NCBI GenBank assembly: GCA_000405685.1
Contig: ASPF01000010.1
Span: forward strand, 1 to 26,212
Length of the DNA: 26,212 bases
DNA from: Candidatus Geocrenenecus sp. JGI 0000106-J15
GTDB lineage: Archaea; Thermoproteota; Nitrososphaeria_A; Caldarchaeales; Wolframiiraptoraceae
Direction: 5' to 3'
Below are positions 8,841 to 16,375 of this stretch, piece after piece. The translations under genes and the position numbers were made by a program. Positions within the stretch are counted from its first letter, which is position 1, and each line of letters starts with the position of its first letter. Below the pieces are notes generated by a model, which was given only the letters and a program-made list of their open reading frames with translations, was not told the DNA's origin and did no database searches.

Positions 8841-9353
8841 GTGAGTGAAATAGTAGTCTCACTTAAATCTACGAAGGTTGACCCATTCTTGAAGCAGCAG
8901 ATAGCACATTCAGAATTAGATGGAAGATCTCTCTTATGTACTCAGTGTGGAATATGTACTTCTGGATGCCCATTAGGTGAATATATTAAGCCTCATAAAA
9001 TAGTGAGGATGGTCAATCTAGGATTAAGAGACCAGTTAATCCACTTGAGGGAGATCTGGCTCTGCACTACATGTTTTACTTGCTCTCAGAGATGCCCTCA
9101 AGATGTTAATCCAGCAAACATCATCTTTAACTTGAAAAACACTGCTTCTAGACATGGTATAATACCTGCAGGATTAAGAGAAATCTGTAGAAACATCTTA
9201 GAAGAAGGTAGAACTCTCAAGATAACTACAGGACGTGAAAGAGAAAGGGAAAAGCTGGGTTTACCAAAGACGGTGACAGTAAATATTGAGAAGATTAAGA
9301 GATTAATGGATAAAACCCGTTTTGATAAGATTCTAGAAGGTGGGAAAGTATGA
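8841..9353 (+). CDS. hdrC: Heterodisulfide reductase subunit C (HdrC)
   Basis: This small electron-transfer subunit has two [4Fe-4S] motifs, CTQCGICTSGCP and CTTCFTCSQRCP, followed by the family helix VNPANIIFNLKNTASRHG. In Hdr complexes HdrC carries electrons from the HdrA flavin to the HdrB active site. A GTG start at 8841 fits the GGAGGT at 8825-8830. The stop overlaps the hdrB start (ATGA at 9350-9353), so the two are translated together. The substrate of this Hdr complex is unknown; without methyl-CoM reductase in view, CoM-S-S-CoB should not be assumed. Confidence 0.93.
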   Translation: MSEIVVSLKSTKVDPFLKQQIAHSELDGRSLLCTQCGICTSGCPLGEYIKPHKIVRMVNLGLRDQLIHLREIWLCTTCFTCSQRCPQDVNPANIIFNLKNTASRHGIIPAGLREICRNILEEGRTLKITTGREREREKLGLPKTVTVNIEKIKRLMDKTRFDKILEGGKV

Positions 9354-10240
9354 AGTATGCATATTATACTGGATGTCTGGTTCCAGCGAGGCTCAACCAA
9401 TATGACTTGGCAACCCGCAAGGTTCTAGGGAAACTTGATGTCGAACTCGTCGATCTAGAAGATGCAGCCTGTTGTGGTACAGTAATCGCTAGATCAATTG
9501 ATGCTAAGACAAACCTAATGATGAGTATTCGGATACTTGCATTAGCTGGAAGTAAGAAGTTAGATCTTTTAGTTACATGTCCTGGATGCTTTGAATCTTT
9601 AATGGATGCGTACACGGTCTTTATCGAGAATGCTGGTTTTAGAGAAGAAGCAAAGTCCATATTGAAAGATATAGATAACATAAGCTACGATGGAGACGGT
9701 AGCACAGTGAAGCATCTAATCCAGATCTTAATTAATGATATAGGTCTAGAAAAGATTAAAGCAGTAGTAGAAAAACCATTGAATCGGTTAAAAGTTGCTG
9801 CCCACTATGGCTGCCATATCTTAAGACCTTCAACCAAGCTTAGAGTTGACGATGCTGAAAATCCAAAGATGCTTGATCAACTTGTTAATGCTACTGGAGC
9901 TGAAAGCATTCATTGGATGTTAAAACAATGGTGTTGCGGATTTCCAATACAGGCAGTTGACAGAAATCTAAGCTTGTCTATAGCTGGAGCCAAGTTGAGG
10001 AGTGTTAGAGATGCAGAAGCAGACTGCATTGTAACTATATGTCCTTCATGCCAATTCCAGTTTGATGTCTTGCAGAATGAAATTAGCAAAATTACTGGAG
10101 AACAGTATAGCATGCCTGTAATACTGTATCCTCAGCTCTTAGGTCTAGCTATGGGACTTGCACCTGAGGACGTAGGACTAAATTTAAACAAGGCTAGTAT
10201 TGATAGATTTCTTGAACGTTTAAAAGAAGTATGGAAGTGA
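9350..10240 (+). CDS. hdrB: Heterodisulfide reductase subunit B (HdrB), both CCG motifs complete
   Basis: This 296-residue catalytic-type subunit has two full cysteine-rich CCG motifs: Cys9, Cys41-Cys42, Cys77, Cys80, and Cys155, Cys195-Cys196, Cys231, Cys234. In methanogen HdrB these bind two noncubane [4Fe-4S] clusters that reduce a disulfide. Full conservation argues for a working disulfide- or thiol-type active site, not a degenerate relay. It overlaps hdrC by 4 bases and runs to or past the start of the FrhB-family gene. The physiological disulfide is not known. Confidence 0.93.
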   Translation: MKYAYYTGCLVPARLNQYDLATRKVLGKLDVELVDLEDAACCGTVIARSIDAKTNLMMSIRILALAGSKKLDLLVTCPGCFESLMDAYTVFIENAGFREEAKSILKDIDNISYDGDGSTVKHLIQILINDIGLEKIKAVVEKPLNRLKVAAHYGCHILRPSTKLRVDDAENPKMLDQLVNATGAESIHWMLKQWCCGFPIQAVDRNLSLSIAGAKLRSVRDAEADCIVTICPSCQFQFDVLQNEISKITGEQYSMPVILYPQLLGLAMGLAPEDVGLNLNKASIDRFLERLKEVWK

Positions 10241-10245
10241 GAGAA

Positions 10246-11340
10246 ATGGTAGAAAAGCTGAAGAAATACGTATGGTTTGTAGATAGATGTTCTGAGTGTG
10301 GTGCATGCGTTTCAACATGCGCTAAAAACATCTTAAAATTTACGAATGGCAGCGGGCATCCTATCCAAGAAACTATAGAAAAGAATATTGGATTAACGCA
10401 TATTATAGCGGATACATGTTTCTTCTGTGAGAAACCATGTGAAGATAGTTGTCCCAGATTGAAGGATTGGGATCTCGGACCTACAATTCAGAAAACTTTA
10501 GTAACCACAGAACTTCCAGACGGAAACGTGGTCAATGCGCTCATAGTGTCTTCTCTAAGAAGAAAGCTGATAGATGGTGCAATATTATGGGATATAGATA
10601 GCGACTCATTTAGACCAGTACCTAGGATAGTTGTAGATGAAGAATACGTATTAAAAAGTAGAGGATATCAACACTTGTGGTATCCTATCTTAGCGGTTTT
10701 AAACGATGCAATATACAAGGAAAGATTGAAGAAAATAGCTGTAGTAGGACCACCATGTGTTGTACAAGCGGTTAGAAGTATCTTAACATCGACAAACAGT
10801 AAGCTAAAGATGTACAGAGACTCGATCCGTTTAATTATCGGGTTCTTTTGTGATGGAGCATATACTCAACAACTAGTAGATGAGATAGTAGATCGATTTG
10901 ATGTTAAGCCATATGAAATAAACACTATATCAGTAGACTTAAGGAATAAGTTGATGAGAATAGTTCTTCAAAATGTATTAGTGAAGGGTATCAAAATGTC
11001 GGAAGTCCGAAAGTATATGAAGAAAGGCTGTGCCCATTGTACGGATTTTGCAGCAGAATGGGCTGATATATCTACTGGAAAAATAGATTTTGAGGGAACA
11101 CTAGTTATTACGAGAACTCCTGTAGGTCAGAAATGCTTAGAATATGCTTTAATGGAGAAAATGTTGAGAGTTCTACAGGTGACTGTCGGTATGGATGAAT
11201 TACAGAAGCTGATATTGGATAAGGAGAGAAGGAAAAGAGTACAAGAAATAGACACCATTCTATCATCAATCTTGAATAGTTTAGCAGCTAGAGAATATAA
11301 TGAAGAAATTGTAAAGATGTTAAAGTCTCTTAGGAGGTGA
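10246..11340 (+). CDS. FrhB/FdhB-family flavoprotein (F420-type dehydrogenase beta subunit)
   Basis: This protein of about 364 residues belongs to the FrhB family, whose members bind FAD and exchange hydride with coenzyme F420. It has an N-terminal [4Fe-4S] motif (CSECGACVSTC), a second cysteine cluster (CFFCEKPCEDSCP), the core segments KIAVVGPPCVVQAVRSI and LIIGFFCDGAYT, and KKGCAHCTDFAAEWADIS, a standard FrhB C-domain motif. Lying between hdrB and the glutamate synthase subunits, it is the likely entry or exit point for F420H2 electrons. Start choices are ATG 10231 (overlapping hdrB by 10 bases) and ATG 10246; the second begins at the conserved part. Family membership is clear, cofactor use is inferred. 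Confidence 0.87.
   Translation: MVEKLKKYVWFVDRCSECGACVSTCAKNILKFTNGSGHPIQETIEKNIGLTHIIADTCFFCEKPCEDSCPRLKDWDLGPTIQKTLVTTELPDGNVVNALIVSSLRRKLIDGAILWDIDSDSFRPVPRIVVDEEYVLKSRGYQHLWYPILAVLNDAIYKERLKKIAVVGPPCVVQAVRSILTSTNSKLKMYRDSIRLIIGFFCDGAYTQQLVDEIVDRFDVKPYEINTISVDLRNKLMRIVLQNVLVKGIKMSEVRKYMKKGCAHCTDFAAEWADISTGKIDFEGTLVITRTPVGQKCLEYALMEKMLRVLQVTVGMDELQKLILDKERRKRVQEIDTILSSILNSLAAREYNEEIVKMLKSLRR
11332..11340 (+). promoter_or_regulatory. Strong Shine-Dalgarno site for the GXGXG subunit
   Basis: AGGAGGTGA is a near-perfect archaeal Shine-Dalgarno sequence and includes the stop codon of the FrhB gene. It lies 5 bases before ATG 11346, which favours that start over GTG 11337. Confidence 0.65.
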
Positions 11341-11345
11341 GTAGG

Positions 11346-12008
11346 ATGGAGTATAAAATAGATGCGGCTGGTAAAGATCTAAGGAATTTAAGCTCAGAGA
11401 TTAGAAAGGCTCTTCAGAATGGAATCTCAAAGATTATAATAGAAAATGCATCTCAAATTCATGGTATTGCTTCAGGATTAAAAGATGGAGAGATAATCAT
11501 AAATGGAGATGTTGGAGACTATGCAGCTACACTGAACGACGGTGCATTCATTACGATAAATGGCTCCGCCGGGAAATATTTAGCAGATAATATGACTAAA
11601 GGCCTAGTAATAGTAAATGGAGATGCAGATTACGGGTGTGGTGTCTACTGTTATGGAGGAGAGATAGTCGTAAAGGGGAATGCAGGAGATTTTCTAGGAG
11701 CATTAAATAAAGGAGCTACAATAATAGTTTCAGGAGATGTTGGAGATTATGTTGGAATATACATGGTTGGAGGAGAAATAATCATAATAGGTAGTGTAGG
11801 TGAGAATATTGGAGACTGGTTTATTCGTGGAACAATATTCATAGGTGGAGAATATGAAAGCGTGGGGCATAACTGTAAAGAAGTATCAATCGAGAACGAA
11901 GACATTAAAAAGCTTAGACAATACTTTAACAAATTTAATATAAATGCAGATCCGAGGAGATTCAGAAAGCTTGTTCCCATATCTGCTAGACCATTTTATG
12001 GAAGGTGA
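11346..12008 (+). CDS. Glutamate synthase GXGXG-domain subunit (GltB domain 3), stand-alone
   Basis: This protein of about 220 residues folds as the right-handed beta-helix that ends the large subunit of bacterial glutamate synthase. The repeats are visible: GEIIINGDVGDY, GAFITINGSAGKY, GLVIVNGDADYGCG, GEIVVKGNAGDF, GATIIVSGDVGDY and GEIIIIGSVGENIGDW. In archaea GltB is split into separate domain proteins, and this is the third domain. It is a structural subunit that packs against the FMN domain coded 6 bases downstream. The C-terminal tail FRKLVPISARPFYGR is typical. No glutamine amidotransferase domain lies nearby. Confidence 0.9.
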   Translation: MEYKIDAAGKDLRNLSSEIRKALQNGISKIIIENASQIHGIASGLKDGEIIINGDVGDYAATLNDGAFITINGSAGKYLADNMTKGLVIVNGDADYGCGVYCYGGEIVVKGNAGDFLGALNKGATIIVSGDVGDYVGIYMVGGEIIIIGSVGENIGDWFIRGTIFIGGEYESVGHNCKEVSIENEDIKKLRQYFNKFNINADPRRFRKLVPISARPFYGR

Positions 12009-12014
12009 AGATAG

Positions 12015-13532
12015 ATGCCTATAACAGGAGCATACTGTGTTACAATGGATAAAGAAAGATGTATCAGTTGGAAGATGCCTTGGAAATGTTCAACATGTGT
12101 AGAGGTATGCCCCAACTCTGTATTCTCGGTAGATGAAGTAGGCAGAGCATATGTTTCGAATGATCTAGCATGTGTAGGATGTAGAATCTGCATTGAATAT
12201 TGCCCTAACAACGTAATCCATATTAGGTCAGCTGAACCTGAAAGATTTACAAGAGGAATATGGACATTCCAAACTATTGACGAAATACATTACAAAGCTC
12301 AGACAGGAAAGTACATATTGAGAGGATATGGAGCTATGGGGCCGCTACCTCACTTTGATGATTTGATTATCGTACCTGCTCAGCTTCATCCACCATCACC
12401 TAGAGACAAATATAGAGAAGATTGTAAAATAGAAGTCACAATAGGCGAGGGGAAGGTTGAGGAACCTTTGAAGCTTAAGATCCCTATAATTTTTGCAGCT
12501 ATGTCATATGGAGCAATCTCTAGAGAAGCAAAGATGGCGTTAGCTCTCGCAGCTGCAAAGCTAGGGACAGCAGTATCTACAGGTGAAGGAGGGTCATTCC
12601 CCGAAGAATTTTATCTAGCACATGGGTTTAAGGATGAAGAGAATTTTAGAAATAGTAGAAAGAACTACGAACCTGGCGGATACTTAATAGTTCAATGGGC
12701 TAGCGGTAGATGGGGCGTTTCTCTAGACTACCTCTTAAGATCTGATGCTATCGAGATAAAGATAGGTCAAGGAGCAAAACCTGGGATGGGAGGTCACCTA
12801 CTCGGCGAAAAAGTAACAGAAGAGATAGCAAAAATACGTGGTATACCCATCGGTACAGACTGTCTCTCGCCTGCTACACATTACGACATTCTCAACGTAG
12901 AGGAAGATTTAAAGAAGCAGATTAAAATACTTAGAGATGTAACAGACTATAAGAAACCAATAATCGTAAAGCTTGGTCCTGGTAGAGTATACAAGGATGT
13001 GAAGATCGCTGCAGAAGCAGGTGCAGACGCTATAGCTATTGATGGCTCGCAAGGTGGTACAGGCACATCTCCTGAAAGAGCTATCCAAGATGCTGGTATT
13101 CCAACCATCGGCCTTATACGACCAGCAGTCAAAGCATTACAAGATTTAAAACTGCGAGAAGAAGTAAAACTTATCATAATGGGAGGTATACGTAATGGAG
13201 CAGATGTTGTCAAAGCATTAGCGTTAGGAGCTGATTGTGTAGCAGTTGGTTCCGCAGCCTTAATAGCTATGGGCTGCAGAGTCTGTACACAATGTCTCAG
13301 AGGTAAGTGTCCATATGGTATCACTGCGCAAGACCTAGAACTCCGGAAGAGGCTTCAACCTGAGAAAGCAGCTGAAAAACTAGTAAACTTTATGAAGGCC
13401 ATAGTAGACGAGGTCAAGATGCTGACGATGCTTTCAGGTCATGATGATATAAGGCAACTATCACGAGAGGATCTAAGAGCCTTAAACATAAATACTGCAG
13501 CTATCACTGGTGTAAAATTAATAGGTTATTAA
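12015..13532 (+). CDS. gltB: Archaeal glutamate synthase, ferredoxin and FMN-barrel subunit (GltB domain 2)
   Basis: This 505-residue enzyme should make glutamate from 2-oxoglutarate and ammonia with electrons from its iron-sulfur clusters. Two N-terminal [4Fe-4S] motifs (Cys16, 25, 28, 32; Cys53, 56, 59, 63) precede a TIM barrel of about residues 100-460. Barrel marks are AAMSYGAISREAK, STGEGGSFPEE, KIGQGAKPGMGGHL, IDGSQGGTGTSPE and IIMGGIRNGADVVKALALGA. The 3Fe-4S cysteines are in CRVCTQCLRGKCPYGI near 421-432. A GAAGGTGA site lies just before the ATG. The GATase_2 domain, which frees ammonia from glutamine, is absent from the protein and the window. It ends the operon that starts with hdrA, so electrons may come from Hdr, MvhD or FrhB. 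Confidence 0.94.
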   Translation: MPITGAYCVTMDKERCISWKMPWKCSTCVEVCPNSVFSVDEVGRAYVSNDLACVGCRICIEYCPNNVIHIRSAEPERFTRGIWTFQTIDEIHYKAQTGKYILRGYGAMGPLPHFDDLIIVPAQLHPPSPRDKYREDCKIEVTIGEGKVEEPLKLKIPIIFAAMSYGAISREAKMALALAAAKLGTAVSTGEGGSFPEEFYLAHGFKDEENFRNSRKNYEPGGYLIVQWASGRWGVSLDYLLRSDAIEIKIGQGAKPGMGGHLLGEKVTEEIAKIRGIPIGTDCLSPATHYDILNVEEDLKKQIKILRDVTDYKKPIIVKLGPGRVYKDVKIAAEAGADAIAIDGSQGGTGTSPERAIQDAGIPTIGLIRPAVKALQDLKLREEVKLIIMGGIRNGADVVKALALGADCVAVGSAALIAMGCRVCTQCLRGKCPYGITAQDLELRKRLQPEKAAEKLVNFMKAIVDEVKMLTMLSGHDDIRQLSREDLRALNINTAAITGVKLIGY

Positions 13533-13537
13533 CGCTT

Positions 13538-13580
13538 ACGATCTCCACTTCCATTTGTAAGCTGAGCTCTTGTACGATCT
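13538..13580 (-). promoter_or_regulatory. Two GATCGT elements before the first dehydrogenase gene
   Basis: ACGATCT occurs at 13538-13544 and 13574-13580. On the minus strand both read AGATCGT, matching the AGATCG core of the repeats upstream of hdrA. A TATA-like CTATATAC follows at 13587-13594, placing these elements just upstream of a likely promoter. Confidence 0.3.
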
Positions 13581-13625
13581 GTAAAGCTATATACTGCGAA
13601 GTTTCACTGAGTCAGCGGAATACAC

Positions 13626-14879
13626 ATGGTCTTAATAACATCTAGCAAGGTTGAGTTAGCAGACTTATGGAGTCTAGCAGATGAATGGGGTCCTGAGAAG
13701 ATCATTCTAGTATATGATCCAGATACGAAGATGCGTGGTGTACTTGTAATCGATAATACAGCTATGGGGCCTGGAAAAGGAGGTATAAGATTTCAACCAA
13801 CTGTAACACCTTACGAAATATTCCTGCTTGCAAGAACAATGACTTGGAAATGCGCGTTAGCAGGCCTCCCATTCGGTGGTGCAAAAGCAGGAATCATCGG
13901 CGACCCTGCAAAAGTCGATAGAGTTGCCTGGGTCAGAGCCTTCGCTAAAGAAATTAAACCTTATGTCCCGCTACAGTATGTAGCTGCAACAGACATGGGA
14001 ACGACAGAAATGGATATGGCTATATTCGCCCACGAGATCGGTGATATGAAAGCATGCACTGGGAAACCAGTTGAACTAGGCGGGATACCTCACGAACTTG
14101 GTACTACTGGTTATGGCGTCTCTATAGCCTTAGATACAACGTTGAAGCTCATGGAAAAATTCAATCTGTTAGATATAGATCCTAAAGAAGCTAAGATAGC
14201 CATCCAGGGATTTGGTAATGTTGGATCATATACTGCTAAGTTTCTAGATGAGTTAGGTTATAAGATAGTTGCAGTAAATGATGTCTCAGCATGTATCTAT
14301 GATGAAAATGGACTCGATATACCTAAAATAATGAAGGAGCTTAGAAAGCTAAGAAGGACGATAAAGATTCCTGAACTCTCAGATCTAGAAGGGTACGGTA
14401 AAGAGCCAAGAGACAAGATATATAATATTCCAGTAGATATCTTTATACCTGCAGCTGGATCTTTTACAATTAATGAAGAGACGGTACCCTCGCTTATCTC
14501 CTCAGGTGTAAAGCTTATAGTCGAAGCTGCCAATATACCAACCACCTCCGCTGCTGAGAAAATATTAAGAGATAAAGGCGTCTGGATTATACCTGACTTC
14601 TTAGTAAATGCTGGAGGAGTTATCGGGTCACATATAGAATATATTGGTGGAACAGAAAAACAAGCATTCGATTACATAAGATATAAGATTACTAACAACG
14701 TTCGACGTATACTTATGAAGTCTTTTGAAATGGGGAGATGGCCTCGTGAAGTAGCTTTAGAAGTTGCTAAGAATAGCGTAAGGAAGGCGATGCTGTTGAG
14801 AGCAGGTGCGATCGAGGTTGCAACAGAAGCATATGCAAGAGAAGAATATGACTATAGCTTTGAATCAGAAGAATCCTGA
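13626..14879 (+). CDS. Divergent Glu/Leu/Phe/Val-dehydrogenase family protein
   Basis: This 417-residue member of the glutamate dehydrogenase superfamily converts an amino acid to its 2-oxo acid plus ammonia, or the reverse, with NAD(P). Catalytic-type residues are in place: Lys51 (GKGGIRF), Lys75 (TMTWK), Lys87 (PFGGAKAG) and Asp123 (AATDMGT). The Rossmann motif is GFGNVG, and LVNAGGVIGS follows near the end. Compared with its neighbour at 15092-16357 it has a shorter N-terminus, AKAGI where most have AKGGI, and AATD in place of PAPD, so its amino-acid specificity may differ. It follows gltB by 93 bases with its own TATA-like box and GATCG elements. The family is certain, the substrate is not. 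Confidence 0.88.
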   Translation: MVLITSSKVELADLWSLADEWGPEKIILVYDPDTKMRGVLVIDNTAMGPGKGGIRFQPTVTPYEIFLLARTMTWKCALAGLPFGGAKAGIIGDPAKVDRVAWVRAFAKEIKPYVPLQYVAATDMGTTEMDMAIFAHEIGDMKACTGKPVELGGIPHELGTTGYGVSIALDTTLKLMEKFNLLDIDPKEAKIAIQGFGNVGSYTAKFLDELGYKIVAVNDVSACIYDENGLDIPKIMKELRKLRRTIKIPELSDLEGYGKEPRDKIYNIPVDIFIPAAGSFTINEETVPSLISSGVKLIVEAANIPTTSAAEKILRDKGVWIIPDFLVNAGGVIGSHIEYIGGTEKQAFDYIRYKITNNVRRILMKSFEMGRWPREVALEVAKNSVRKAMLLRAGAIEVATEAYAREEYDYSFESEES

Positions 14880-14902
14880 ATTTACTCAACTAACAATATA
14901 GG

Positions 14903-14991
14903 CCGATCTACTCTCTAAAGAACCTTAATAGATTATATTTTTACCTTTTAAGTTATTTTTACTCAGAGAGGAATAGATTAAAATGATCGGT
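14903..14991 (+). promoter_or_regulatory. GATCGG elements between the two dehydrogenase genes
   Basis: CCGATCT at 14903-14909 reads GTAGATCGG on the minus strand with its flank, and AATGATCGGT occurs at 14982-14991. These match two of the three repeats upstream of hdrA over 9 and 10 bases respectively. The rest of the 212-base gap is AT-rich, with T-runs near 14938-14960 that could end the first dehydrogenase transcript. Confidence 0.35.
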
Positions 14992-15091
14992 AACGCTATT
15001 TTAGAGACTTTAAAGAGCCTACGTGAACCATTGTTGAACTATTTATGAGGTAAAATTTAAATACTGCCAGTTACAAGACACCTCTTTAAAG

Positions 15092-16357
15092 ATGGTGTGC
15101 TTAGCGAGCCTAGGTGGAAGAGAATTCTTAGATGGAGTTATTAACTATACTAGAGAAGCTTTAGATTTTCTGGATATCGATGAAGGGCTTAAGGAATATT
15201 TAGTAATACCGAAAAGAACATTGACGGTTTCTATCCCTCTTAGGATGGATAATGGTGGAATGAAAGTATTCTTAGGATTCAGAGTCCAACATTTGGATGC
15301 GCTAGGTCCATTCAAAGGAGGCATAAGATACCATCTATCAGTTACAGTTGAAGAGATAACAGCGCTTGCTATGCTTATGACGTGGAAGACTGCATTAATG
15401 AATCTACCATTCGGTGGAGCTAAAGGTGGAGTTAGATGCAATCCAAAAGAATTATCGACAACTGAGCTTGAGAGACTTACTAGAAGTTACACAGTTATGA
15501 TAAGTAATATAATCGGACCGTACACAGATATTCCTGCTCCAGATATGTATACTGATCCTCAAACAATGGCTTGGATAATGGATACATATAGTCGATTGAA
15601 GGGAGAGCATATTCCTGCAGTAGTAACTGGTAAACCTATAGAGCTTGGCGGCAGTGAAGGTAGAACCGAAGCTTCATCTTATGGTGTAGCAATATGTATT
15701 AGGGAATGCTCGAAGAAATTTGGTATTCCATTAAGAGGCTCAAAGGTAGTTATTCAAGGGTATGGCAATGTCGGAGCCTATGCTGCAGAGATACTTTATA
15801 ATTGGGGAGCTAAGATCATTGCTGTAAGCGATTCTAAAGGTGGAATATTATCACAAGATGGACTTAATCCGTATAAAGTCAGTGAACATAAAAAGAAGAC
15901 TGGAAGTGTCGTAGGATTTGATAACACAAAGAAGATCTCAAATGAAGAACTACTAGAAGTAGAATGCGACTTCCTTATTCCAGCAGCCTTAGAGGGTCAG
16001 ATACACAAGGGAAATGCAGATAATATTAAAGCAAGAGTAATTGTTGAAGGTGCAAATGGACCAGTTACACCTGAAGCAGACATGATCCTCGACCAGAAAG
16101 GTATAAAGGTTATACCAGATATATTAGCAAATGCAGGAGGAGTAACAGTAAGCTATCTAGAATGGGTTCAGAATCTTCAAAGATTTTACTGGACTAAGGA
16201 GGAAGTTCTCAAGAAGCTAGATGATAAGATGGTCAAAGCATTTAATGAAGTTGTCGAGTGCCAAGAAAAATGTAAGATAAATTATAGAAAGGCTGCAACG
16301 ATCCTTGCTATAGGAAGAGTAGTTGATGCAATCAAATCTAGGGGGCTGTGTCCATAA
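15092..16357 (+). CDS. gdhA: Glutamate dehydrogenase, canonical
   Basis: This 421-residue enzyme carries the full glutamate dehydrogenase set: Lys75 (GPFKGGIRYH), Lys99 (AMLMTWK), Lys111 (LPFGGAKGG) and Asp151 (DIPAPDMYTD). The NAD(P) loop is GYGNVG, and ILANAGGVTVSYLEWVQN is the usual C-terminal motif. It interconverts glutamate and 2-oxoglutarate plus ammonia. Cofactor preference cannot be read with confidence. The ATG at 15092 has an AT-rich TATA-like stretch (TTTAAATA) about 30 bases upstream. It converges on the DapB-like gene, with only 18 bases between them. Confidence 0.93.
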   Translation: MVCLASLGGREFLDGVINYTREALDFLDIDEGLKEYLVIPKRTLTVSIPLRMDNGGMKVFLGFRVQHLDALGPFKGGIRYHLSVTVEEITALAMLMTWKTALMNLPFGGAKGGVRCNPKELSTTELERLTRSYTVMISNIIGPYTDIPAPDMYTDPQTMAWIMDTYSRLKGEHIPAVVTGKPIELGGSEGRTEASSYGVAICIRECSKKFGIPLRGSKVVIQGYGNVGAYAAEILYNWGAKIIAVSDSKGGILSQDGLNPYKVSEHKKKTGSVVGFDNTKKISNEELLEVECDFLIPAALEGQIHKGNADNIKARVIVEGANGPVTPEADMILDQKGIKVIPDILANAGGVTVSYLEWVQNLQRFYWTKEEVLKKLDDKMVKAFNEVVECQEKCKINYRKAATILAIGRVVDAIKSRGLCP

Positions 16358-16375
16358 ACACCCTTAGACACTCCA

